From Incurvaria masculella (lineage: Eukaryota > Arthropoda > Insecta > Lepidoptera > Incurvariidae): a stretch of 64,000 nt of DNA. Of this stretch, positions 1-10,150 are shown piece by piece. Every line of letters starts with the position of its first letter. Position 1 is the stretch's first letter. A model generated the notes under the pieces. The model did not search any database and had not been told where the DNA came from. It saw only the letters and a program-made list of their open reading frames with translations. A program made the translations under genes and the position numbers. The stretch spans positions 17,546,001 to 17,610,000 of the forward strand of contig OX335657.1 in assembly GCA_946894095.1 (NCBI GenBank), read 5' to 3'.

Positions 1-170
1 CGCGGGGACCGAATCCAGAAATTCCGTAACGAAATAAAACCTCACGCTCCCCACTCCGACGGGCACGGCGGTGTGTGCCGGTAGCGCTACTTCACACCAG
101 GGGGAGCGGGGCCGGGGGCGGCGGCGGGAGCGGCGGCGGGGGCGGGGCGGCATAAGTTGATACAAAATGC
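1..170. other. GC-rich G-run segment at window edge
   Basis: The first ~170 bases are far richer in G and C than the flanks, and 100-155 holds many runs of three to five G separated by C, so quadruplex structure is possible on the + strand. No open frame or splice signal ties it to the phosphodiesterase gene. It may be the edge of a dispersed repeat that continues left of the window. Confidence 0.4.
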
Positions 171-218
171 TATGCAATAGCTTTACCGCGGCAGTCCCCG
201 AGTGCCACACGTCTTTTT

Positions 219-455
219 TTATGACATCACATTGGAAACCTCAAAAATAACAGTATTTCTCCACTATTGAATGGATGTTATTATACATATAAACCTTCCT
301 CTTTAATCACTCTATCTATTAAAAAAAACCGCATCAAAATCCGTTGCGTAGTTTTAAAGATTTAAGCGAACATGGGGATATAGGGACAGAGAAAGCGACT
401 TTGTTTTATACTATGTAGTGATATGTAGTGATAGTGATAGTGATAAGCTTTAATT
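219..455 (+). repeat. Retroelement 3' tail with (TGATAG)n end, copy 1
   Basis: This stretch matches 32980-33238 almost base for base. Both copies contain CCGCATCAAAATCCG and TTTTATACTATGTAGTGAT and finish in short GTGATA repeats. Two such copies with a microsatellite end are typical of non-LTR retrotransposon 3' tails. The family is not named here because no coding part is present. Confidence 0.6.
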
Positions 456-469
456 TCAGTTTCTTTTTT

Positions 470-628
470 GTTTGTTAAATAGATAGTCATAAATTAAGCA
501 TGCAGTGTTCACAACGTAGTAGGGTGTACATTGCTGTATTACTATAAGTTTTTTTTTTTATTTCAATGTCTATAATGTATAACCCTGTATGTGAACCAAT
601 AAATAAATAAATAAATAAATAAATAAAT
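470..628 (+). repeat. Retroelement-like tail ending in (AATA)n
   Basis: AT-rich segment whose right end is a pure (AATA)n microsatellite at about 599-627, preceded by sequence that looks like an untranslated 3' tail. No coding part is seen. Confidence 0.35.
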
Positions 629-639
629 TAGTATAATTA

Positions 640-717
640 TAGTCAGATAATTGTGATAGAAGATATAATTTTCCGGCAATGACTGAGGATTGAAAAATCG
701 GCCCTTATTAGACTAAT
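640..717. mobile_element. Fragment of a small inverted-repeat element (family with 26319 and 61090)
   Basis: The segment shares AGATATAATTTTCCGG and the terminal block AATCGGCCCTTA with the longer copies at 26319-26536 and 61090-61328. It is one end of that element with the other half missing. 718-961 shows nothing recognisable. Confidence 0.5.
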
Positions 718-961
718 AAAAATTGGGCCTTGCCATTAAAATTCAAGGATTAAAATGATTTGAAAAACATTAAAGGACGTTAACTCCCACACTATTAACG
801 GTGATGATACTAGTTTTAAACCGTATTGCATTCACTAATCAATTATCTAGTGTCGCGCTTAGAAATATTTTTCATTTTGGCTATATATTAATTACTATTA
901 GCGATTCGGAGCAAATCAAGAACGAACTTCCCCAATTGCAATTCATTATGTATGTTTGTCC

Positions 962-1301
962 TTTTTAGGGTTCCGTAGCCAAAGGGTGAAAACGGAACCC
1001 TATTACTAAGCCTCCGCTGTTCGTTCGTTCGTTCGTCCGTCCGGCCGTCCTTCCGTCCGTCCGACCGTCCGTCCGTCTGTCACAGGGCTATATCTCATTG
1101 ACCGTAATAGGTAGACAGCTGAAATTTTTGCAGAGTGTGTATTTATTTCGCCGCTATAACGACAAATAGGTAAAATAAAAAAAAATATAAAAATTAAAGG
1201 GGAGTCCCATACAAAAAAACGTGATTTTTTTGTGTTTAATCTTGTACGATGGTACGGAACCCTTCGTGTGCAAGTCCGACTCGCACTTGGCCGGTTTTTT
1301 T
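962..1301 (+). repeat. GTCC-core dispersed repeat, full copy
   Basis: The element begins TTTTTAGGGTTCCGTA and ends CACTTGGCCGGTTTTTT. Its interior carries a (GTCC/GTTC)n microsatellite at ~1019-1078 and a conserved block with TGCCGCTATAAC-like sequence. Full copies recur at 13524, 14007, 33513, 36863, 37757, 44715 and 46382. There is no coding capacity. It is a non-autonomous dispersed element; the parent family is not known to me from the sequence. Confidence 0.8.
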
Positions 1302-1741
1302 CTTTCCATTGAACGCATATAATAGTTAACTGTGAAACATTATCAACTTAATGCTGCTTATGTTCTTATTATTTTTTTCTGTGGCTTCAGGAAACTCTTT
1401 TCCGTAGCTTCTTTCTACATTTAGTCTAAACTGAAAGTGAACCAGCTTAATTAAAAATAATGCGTTGAAATATTTCTTCATTGCGATACTCATTTTCACC
1501 GCTATAGTCGTTACACCCCACTTAAGGGGCTGCCGCCTCGTGAACAAGGACGGTAAAGGGCGCAAGGCAACGATTAAGGAAGGATGGAAGTGGCCGACCA
1601 CTCAGTTCGCTTACGAATCAGCTCACTTCTCATGTTCTCGAGTTCCAACAGCACGTTAGAACACGTACGGACTGCACAGGTCGCCATTTGGTGCAAAGAA
1701 CATTTGATGTTGTCCCTCCCGAATTGGTGAACGAAACTGAT

Positions 1742-2111
1742 TTAAGGATGTTCCGACCCATACAATGTTTTTTTTTACACAGAACGCAAAAAGTATTGCA
1801 CTTTAAGGCACGAATTCGCCAAAAATATTAAATATAGCCATAGTAGTTGCAGCGAAAACATATTCACAATTTCAGGTTTAATGGTTTCGTTGTAATTGCC
1901 GATTAGAAGTTTTACACCGTTAGATGGCGCTGTTAAATAAAAATCGTATTTTAATAAATTGTAACAAAACCAATAACTCCGAAATTGTGAAATTGTTTTC
2001 GCTGCAAGTAATAAGACTATATGAAACTTTTATTATTAATTCGTGGCTTAAAGTACAATACTTTTTGCGTTATGTGTCCAAACAACTTTATATGGGTCGG
2101 AACAGCCTTAA
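1742..2111. mobile_element. Long foldback (palindromic) element
   Basis: The left arm from 1742 (TTAAGGATGTTCCGACCC) is an imperfect reverse complement of the right arm ending at 2111 (GGGTCGGAACAGCCTTAA). The arms run inward for about 180 bases to a centre near 1928, sharing GCAAAAAGTATTG and TGCAGCGAAAACA. Short open frames inside it have no meaning as genes. 1302-1741 shows no recognisable feature. Confidence 0.75.
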
Positions 2112-2186
2112 GAGAGTAATTACCCTATCAATTCCATCAAAATCAGTTTCCATGTTCTTAATGTTTACTAGGCTTTTGAAATTTTG

Positions 2187-2545
2187 GATTCTAAAATATA
2201 TTATAGAAATCTATGTATGTATGTGTATTTTTTGATATACCTTTTATATTGGAAAATACTGGCTAATAAACATTGTTGAAAAAGACTCTTCTTTAACGTT
2301 AATTTTCGTTTTTTTTACTGAAAAATAAAGATATTTACAAAAAAATCAAAACACACGCCCTTGGATGAAGCTGTCTCAAGTGATTTAAAAAAAATGATTA
2401 AAATCTGACAACGTTTAGGGGTAGGAAAACGTTTGGAAGACGATTTCACTATTTTAATGGCGGTCGCCGTGCAAATTTGTGCCTTGGCCAATGGACAAAG
2501 AATGCATTTGTCAAAATTTTCAAATCTTTACTGTGACTTCACGAC
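2187..2545 (+). repeat. Dispersed repeat N, uninterrupted copy
   Basis: This stretch is related in inverse orientation to 13285-13924. Shared blocks include TAGGGGTAGG(G)AAACG, GCCTTGGCCAA(G/T)G and AAAGAATGCATTT. This copy lacks the GTCC-core repeat that interrupts the other, so it serves as an empty site. No coding part is recognised. Confidence 0.65.
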
Positions 2546-3094
2546 GGCCTTGAGTATGTGTTTCAGTCGCCACTCCCCAACCGTTCTTACTCGTTGGCGC
2601 CAACGATCGTTGTCTCGCACCCCAGCGTCGTGGCTTTCAGAGTCATAAATTACACAATGTTTTGGGCCATTCAGATTTTTGAACAAATTTACGGATAAAC
2701 CACAGACCAAGCATGCGCGCTGGTTAAGCACTCTTACATTGTCTTATTGTAGACAGTATTCGCCTGTCTCTTCTGCATAAATATATACCCTGCATTCCGA
2801 AATGCGTACATTGCAAATATCGCAGAGAAAGCGAATACAGTGAATACTTGATGTTCCGAATTGATATCACTGCTCATAGCAACAATCGCACGATATCAAA
2901 TCGGAACGAATTCGAGCAGACATATCTGTCAGAGCTACCTCGAAAATGCCTTGTAAGTCTCGACAGTGATTATGTCAGGCCTAGAATTGTCTAACTAGAC
3001 TAACAAACGGCGAAACGCCCTTGTTATTTCAGAATACAAGTGCATACGATCAGAGAACTACAGATAAACACGCTTCGCCCCGAGCGTTCTTCAC
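2546..3094. other. Intron sequence before the array, nothing recognised
   Basis: Ordinary AT-rich sequence that becomes GC-rich over the last 40 bases before the tandem array. No exon with usable splice sites was found that could supply the missing amino-terminal part of the phosphodiesterase. Confidence 0.4.
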
Positions 3095-6000
3095 GAGCCG
3101 CCGCGCACGCAGCCCTGCTACCGATCTATCCCTTCCTCTGGGATCTATGTGTCGTGTGACGGGCGCGTCGGTTGCAGGTGCTGCTCGTGCAAGAGGCGTC
3201 CAAGGGCAGCTTCTCGCGCGTGTTCGACCTCGAGGCGGGCGAGGACGCGGAGCCACCGCGCACGCAGCCCTGCTACCGATCTATCCCTTCCTCTGGGATC
3301 TATGTGTCGTGTGACGGGCGCGTCGGTTGCAGGTGCTGCTCGTGCAAGAGGCGTCCAGGGGCAGCTTCTCGCGCGTGTTCGACCTCGAGGCGGGCGAGGA
3401 CGCGGAGCCGCCGCGCACGCAGCCCTGCTACCGATCTATCCTTTCCTCTCGGATTTATGTGTCGTGTTACGGGCGCGTCGGTTGCAGGTGCTGCTCGTGC
3501 ACGAGGCGTCCAGGGGCAGCTTCTCGCGCGTGTTCGACCTCGAGGCGGGCGAGGACGCGGAGCCGCCGCGCACGCAGCCCTGCTACCGATCTATCCTTTC
3601 CTCTCGGATTTATGTGTCGTGTTACGGGCGCGTCGGTTGCAGGTGCTGCTCGTTCACGAGGCGTCCAGGGGCAGCTTCTCGCGCGTGTTCGACCTCGAGG
3701 CGGGCGAGGACGCGGAGCCGCCGCGCACGCAGCCCTGCTACCGATCTATCCTTTCCTCTCGGATTTATGTGTCGTGTTACGGGCGCGTCGGTTGCAGGTG
3801 CTGCTCGTGCACGAGGCGTCCAGGGGCAGCTTCTCGCGCGTGTTCGACCTCGAGGCGGGCGAGGACGCGGAGCCGCCGCGCACGCAGCCCTGCTACCGAT
3901 CTATCCTTTCCTCTCGGATTTATGTGTCGTGTTACGGGCGCGTCGGTTGCAGGTGCTGCTCGTTCACGAGGCGTCCAGGGGCAGCTTCTCGCGCGTGTTC
4001 GAGCTCGAGGCGGGCGAGGACGCGGAGCCGCCGCGCACGCAGCCCTGCTACCGATCTATCCTTTCCTCTTGGATTTATGTGTCGTGTGACGGGCGCGTCG
4101 GTTTCAGGTGCTGCTCGTGCACGAGGCGTCCAAGGGCAGCTTCTCGCGCGTGTTCGACCTCGAGGCGGGCGAGGACGCGGAGCCGCCGCGCACGCAGCCC
4201 TGCTACCGATCTATCCTTTCCTCTCGGATTTATGTGTCGTGTTACGGGCGCGTCGGTTGCAGGTGCTGCTCGTGCACGAGGCGTCCAGGGGCAGCTTCTC
4301 GCGCGTTTTCGACCTCGAGGCGGGCGAGGACGCGGAGCCGCCGCGCACGCAGCCCTGCTACCAATCTATCCTTTCCTCTCGGATTTATGTGTCGTGTTAC
4401 GGGCGCGTCGGTTGCAGGTGCTGCTCGTGCACGAGGCGTCCAGGGGCAGCTTCTCGCGCGTGTTCGACCTCGAGGCGGGCGAGGACGCGGAGCCGCCGCG
4501 CACGCAGCCCTGCTACCAATCTATCCTTTCCTCTCGGATTTATGTGTCGTGTTACGGGCGCGTCGGTTGCAGGTGCTGCTCGTGCACGAGGCGTCCAAGG
4601 GCACCTTCTCGCTCGTGTTCGACCTCGAGGCGGGCGAGGACGCGGAGCCGCCGCGCACGCAGCCCTGCTACCAATCTATCCTTTCCTCTCGGATCTATGT
4701 GTCGTCTGACGGGCGCGTCGGTTGCAGGTGCTGCTCGTGCACGAGGCGTCCAAGGGCAGCTTCTCGCGCGTGTTCGACCTCGAGGCGGGCGAGGACGCGG
4801 AGCCGCCGCGCACGCAGCCCTGCTACCAATCTATCGCTTTCTCTCGTATCTATGTGTCGTGTGACGGGCGCGTCGGTTGCAGGTGCTGCTCGTGCACGAG
4901 GCGTCCAAGGGCAGCTTCTCGCGCGTGTTCGACCTCGAGGCGGGCGAGGACGCGGAGCCGCCGCGCACGCAGCCCTGCTACTGATCTATCCCTTCCTCTC
5001 GGATCTATGTGTCGTGTGACGGGCGCGTCGGTTGCAGGTGCTGCTCGTGCACGAGGCGTCCAAGGGCAGCTTCTCGCGCGTGTTCGACCTCGAGGCGGGC
5101 GAGGACGCGGAGCCGCCGCGCACGCAGCCCTGCTACCGATCTATCCTTTCCTCTCGGATTTATGTGTCGTGTTACGGGCGCGTCGGTTGCAGGTGCTGCT
5201 CGTGCACGAGGCGTCCAGGGGCAGCTTCTCGCGCGTGTTCGACCTCGAGGCGGGCGAGGACGCGGAGCCGCCGCGCACGCAGCCCTGCTACCGATCTATC
5301 CTTTCCTCTCGGATTTGTGTGTCGTGTTACGGGCGCGTCGGTTGCAGGTGCTGCTCGTGCACGAGGCGTCCAGGGGCAGCTTCTCGCGCGTGTTCGACCT
5401 CGAGGCGGGCGAGGACGCGGAGCCGCCGCGCACGCAGCCCTGCTACCGATCTATCCTTTCCTCTCGGATTTATGTGTCGTGTTACGGGCGCGTCGGTTGC
5501 AGGTGCTGCTCGTTCACGAGGCGTCCAGGGGCAGCTTCTCGCGCGTGTTCGAGCTCGAGGCGGGCGAGGACGCGGAGCCGCCGCGCACGCAGCCCTGCTA
5601 CCGATCTATCCTTTCCTCTTGGATTTATGTGTCGTGTGACGGGCGCGTCGGTTTCAGGTGCTGCTCGTGCACGAGGCGTCCAAGGGCAGCTTCTCGCGCG
5701 TGTTCGACCTCGAGGCGGGCGAGGACGCGGAGCCGCCGCGCACGCAGCCCTGCTACCGATCTATCCTTTCCTGTCGGATTTATGTGTCGTGTTACGGGCG
5801 CGTCGGTTGCAGGTGCTGCTCGTGCACGAGGCGTCCAGGGGCAGCTTCTCGCGCGTTTTCGACCTCGAGGCGGGCGAGGACGCGGAGCCGCCGCGCACGC
5901 AGCCCTGCTACCAATCTATCCTTTCCTCTCGGATTTATGTGTCGTGTTACGGGCGCGTCGGTTGCAGGTGCTGCTCGTGCACGAGGCGTCCAGGGGCAGC

Positions 6001-9000
6001 TTCTCGCGCGTGTTCGACCTCGAGGCGGGCGAGGACGCGGAGCCGCCGCGCACGCAGCCCTGCTACCAATCTATCCTTTCCTCTCGGATTTATGTGTCGT
6101 GTTACGGGCGCGTCGGTTGCAGGTGCTGCTCGTGCACGAGGCGTCCAAGGGCACCTTCTCGCTCGTGTTCGACCTCGAGGCGGGCGAGGACGCGGAGCCG
6201 CCGCGCACGCAGCCCTGCTACCAATCTATCCTTTCCTCTCGGATCTATGTGTCGTCTGACGGGCGCGTCGGTTGCAGGTGCTGCTCGTGCACGAGGCGTC
6301 CAAGGGCAGCTTCTCGCGCGTGTTCGACCTCGAGGCGGGCGAGGACGCGGAGCCGCCGCGCACGCAGCCCTGCTACCAATCTATCGCTTTCTCTCGTATC
6401 TATGTGTCGTGTGACGGGCGCGTCGGTTGCAGGTGCTGCTCGTGCACGAGGCGTCCAAGGGCAGCTTCTCGCGCGTGTTCGACCTCGAGGCGGGCGAGGA
6501 CGCGGAGCCGCCGCGCACGCAGCCCTGCTACCAATCTATCGCTTTCTCTCGGATCTATGTGTCGTGTGACGGGCGCGTCGGTTGCAGGTGCTGCTCGTGC
6601 ACGAGGCGTCCAAGGGCAGCTTCTCGCGCGTGTTCGACCTTGAGGCTGGCGAGGACGCGGAGCCGCCGCGCACGCAGCCCTGCTACCAATCTATCGCTTT
6701 CTCTCGGATCTATGTGTCGTGTGACGGGCGCGTCGGTTGCAGGTGCTGCTCGTGCACGAGGCGTCCAAGGGCAGCTTCTCGCGCGTGTTCGACCTCGAGG
6801 CGGGCGAGGACGCGGAGCCGCCGCGCACGCAGCCCTGCTACCGATCTATCCCTTCCTCTCGGATCTATGTGTCGTGTGACGGGCGCGTCGGTTGCAGGTG
6901 CTGCTCGTGCACGAGGCGTCCAAGGGCAGCTTCTCGCGCGTGTTCGACCTCGAGGCGGGCGAGGACGCGGAGCCGCCGCGCACGCAGCCCTGCTACCAAT
7001 CTATCGCTTTCTCTCGGATCTATGTGTCGTGTGACGGGCGCGTCGGTTGCAGGTGCTGCTCGTGCACGAGGCGTCCAAGGGCAGCTTCTCGCGCGTGTTC
7101 GACCTCGAGGCGGGCGAGGACGCGGAGCCGCCGCGCACGCAACCCTGCTACCAATCTATCGCTTTCTCTCGGATCTATGTGTCGTGTGACGGGCGCGTCG
7201 GTTGCAGGTGCTGCTCGTGCACGAGGCGTCCAAGGGCAGCTTCTCGCGCGTGTTCGACCTCGAGGCGGGCGAGGACGCGGAGCCGCCGCGCACGCAGCCC
7301 TGCTACTGATCTATTTCTTCCTCTCGGATCTATGTGTCGTGTGACGGGCGCGTCGGTTGCAGGTGCTGCTCGTGCACGAGGCGTCCAAGGGCAGCTTCTC
7401 GCGCGTGTTCGACCTCGAGGCGGGCGAGGACGCGGAGCCGCCGCGCACGCAGCCCTGCTACCAATCTATCGCTTTCTCTTGGATCTATGTGTCGTGTGAC
7501 GGGCGCGTCGGTTGCAGGTGCTGCTCGTGCACGAGGCGTCCAAGGGCAGCTTCTCACGCGTGTTCGACCTCGAAGCGGGCGAGGACGCGGAGCCGCCGCG
7601 CACGCAGCCCTGCTACCAATCTATCGCTTTCTCTCGGATCTATGTGTCGTGTGACGGGCGCGTCGGTTGCAGGTGCTGCTCGTGCACGAGGCGTCCAAGG
7701 GCAGCTTCTCGCGCGTGTTCGACCTTGAGGCGGGCGAGGACGCGGAGCCGCCGCGCACGCAGCCCTGCTACCAATCTATCGCTTTCTCTCGGATCTATGT
7801 GTCGTGTGACGGGCGCGTCGGTTGCAGGTGCTGCTCGTGCACGAGGCGTCCAAGGGCAGCTTCTCGCGCGTGTTCGACCTCGAGGCGGGCGAGGACGCGG
7901 AGCCGCCGCGCACGCAGCCCTGCTACCGATCTATCCCTTCCTCTCGGATCTATGTGTCGTGTGACGGGCGCGTCGGTTGCAGGTGCTGCTCGTGCACGAG
8001 GCGTCCAAGGGCAGCTTCTCGCGCGTGTTCGACCTCGAGGCGGGCGAGGACGCGGAGCCGCCGCGCACGCAGCCCTGCTACCAATCTATCGCTTTCTCTC
8101 GGATCTATGTGTCGTGTGACGGGCGCGTCGGTTGCAGGTGCTGCTCGTGCACGAGGCGTCCAAGGGCAGCTTCTCGCGCGTGTTCGACCTCGAGGCGGGC
8201 GAGGACGCGGAGCCGCCGCGCACGCAACCCTGCTACCAATCTATCGCTTTCTCTCGGATCTATGTGTCGTGTGACGGGCGCGTCGGTTGCAGGTGCTGCT
8301 CGTGCACGAGGCGTCCAAGGGCAGCTTCTCGCGCGTGTTCGACCTCGAGGCGGGCGAGGACGCGGAGCCGCCGCGCACGCAGCCCTGCTACTGATCTATC
8401 CCTTCCTCTCGGATCTATGTGTCGTGTGACGGGCGCGTCGGTTGCAGGTGCTGCTCGTGCACGAGGCGTCCAAGGGCAGCTTCTCGCGCGTGTTCGACCT
8501 CGAGGCGGGCGAGGACGCGGAGCCGCCGCGCACGCAGCCCTGCTACCAATCTATCGCTTTCTCTTGGATCTATGTGTCGTGTGACGGGCGCGTCGGTTGC
8601 AGGTGCTGCTCGTGCACGAGGCGTCCAAGGGCAGCTTCTCACGCGTGTTCGACCTCGAAGCGGGCGAGGACGCGGAGCCGCCGCGCACGCAGCCCTGCTA
8701 CCAATCTATCGCTTTCTCTCGGATCTATGTGTCGTGTGACGGGCGCGTCGGTTGCAGGTGCTGCTCGTGCACGAGGCGTCCAAGGGCAGCTTCTCGCGCG
8801 TGTTCGACCTCGAGGCGGGCGAGGACGCGGAGCCGCCGCGCACGCAACCCTGCTACCAATCTATCGCTTTCTCTCGGATCTATGTGTCGTGTGACGGGCG
8901 CGTCGGTTGCAGGTGCTGCTCGTGCACGAGGCGTCCAAGGGCAGCTTCTCGCGCGTGTTCGACCTCGAGGCGGGCGAGGACGCGGAGCCGCCGCGCACGC

Positions 9001-10093
9001 AGCCCTGCTACTGATCTATCCCTTCCTCTCGGATCTATGTGTCGTGTGACGGGCGCGTCGGTTGCAGGTGCTGCTCGTGCACGAGGCGTCCAAGGGCAGC
9101 TTCTCGCGCGTGTTCGACCTCGAGGCGGGCGAGGACGCGGAGCCGCCGCGCACGCAGCCCTGCTACCGATCTATCCCTTCCTCTCGGATCTATGTGTCGT
9201 GTGACGGGCGCGTCGGTTGCAGGTGCTGCTCGTGCACGAGGCGTCCAAGGGCAGCTTCTCGCGCGTGTTCGACCTCGAGGCGGGCGAGGACGCGGAGCCG
9301 CCGCGCACGCAGCCCTGCTACCGATCTATCCCTTCCTCTCGGATCTATGTGTCGTGTGACGGGCGCGTCGGTTGCAGGTGCTGCTCGTGCACGAGGCGTC
9401 CAAGGGCAGCTTCTCGCGCGTGTTCGACCTCGAGGCGGGCGAGGACGCGGAGCCGCCGCGCACGCAGCCCTGCTACCGATCTATCCCTTCCTCTCGGATC
9501 TATGTGTCGTGTGACGGGCGCGTCGGTTGCAGGTGCTGCTCGTGCACGAGGCGTCCAAGGGCAGCTTCTCGCGCGTGTTCGACCTCGAGGCGGGCGAGGA
9601 CGCGGAGCCGCCGCGCACGCAGCCCTGCTACCGATCTATCCCTTCCTCTCGGATCTATGTGTCGTGTGACGGGCGCGTCGGTTGCAGGTGCTGCTCGTGC
9701 ACGAGGCGTCCAAGGGCAGCTTCTCGCGCGTGTTCGACCTCGAGGCGGGCGAGGACGCGGAGCCGCCGCGCACGCAGCCCTGCTACCGATCTATCCCTTC
9801 CTCTCGGATCTATGTGTCGTGTGACGGGCGCGTCGGTTGCAGGTGCTGCTCGTGCACGAGGCGTCCAAGGGCAGCTTCTCGCGCGTGTTCGACCTCGAGG
9901 CGGGCGAGGACGCGGAGCCGCCGCGCACGCAGCCCTGCTACCGATCTATCCCTTCCTCTCGGATCTATGTGTCGTGTGACGGGCGCGTCGGTTGCAGGTG
10001 CTGCTCGTGCACGAGGCGTCCAAGGGCAGCTTCTCGCGCGTGTTCGACCTCGAGGCGGGCGAGGACGCGGAGCCGCCGCGCACGCAGCCCTGC
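3095..10093. repeat. 45-copy tandem array of a 155-bp exon-plus-acceptor unit
   Basis: An exactly 155-bp unit repeats without spacers. Acceptor AGs preceding the exon sequence fall at 3178, 3333, 3488 and so on to 9998, giving 45 acceptors. Each unit has ~58 bp of intron ending in GGTTGCAG and ~97 bp of exon encoding [15 protein letters not shown] and onward to TQPC, then jumps to the next unit's intron part. Only the last copy continues into the rest of the exon and a donor. The left edge (3095) starts inside exon sequence. Units near the left carry many substitutions (SRG for SKG, TTA for TGA); the last seven are essentially identical. Shifts of 1550 bp (10 units) and 1085 bp (7 units) re-align private variants, which shows block duplications. 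GC content is far above both flanks. Confidence 0.95.
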
Positions 10094-10150
10094 GAGAGCC
10101 GCTTCCCCATCAACGTGGGCATCACCGGCCACGTCGCCACCACCGGCGAG
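9998..10150 (+). CDS. Pde11: Exon A: GAF-B start (functional copy of the array unit)
   Basis: It encodes 51 residues running [10 protein letters not shown] to GHVATTGE in phase 0, from the last array acceptor to donor GAG|GTACGT. The first 97 bases are the repeated part. The remaining 56 ([20 protein letters not shown]) occur once. Only this copy has acceptor and donor together, so it must be the copy used for normal protein. Use of an acceptor one or two units upstream shifts the frame (155 is not a multiple of 3). Use of one three units upstream meets a TGA before the last copy. Confidence 0.9.

Noticed and set aside
3149..6414. Long Arg/Ala-rich open frames of 300-571 codons through the array
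   Set aside because: They are the three frames of the 155-bp exon-plus-intron unit read through and open only by lack of stops. Each repeats itself every 155 codons and crosses acceptor sites.
3095..10093. CRISPR-like array
   Set aside because: There are no unique spacers between the repeats; units are contiguous and derive from a eukaryotic exon.
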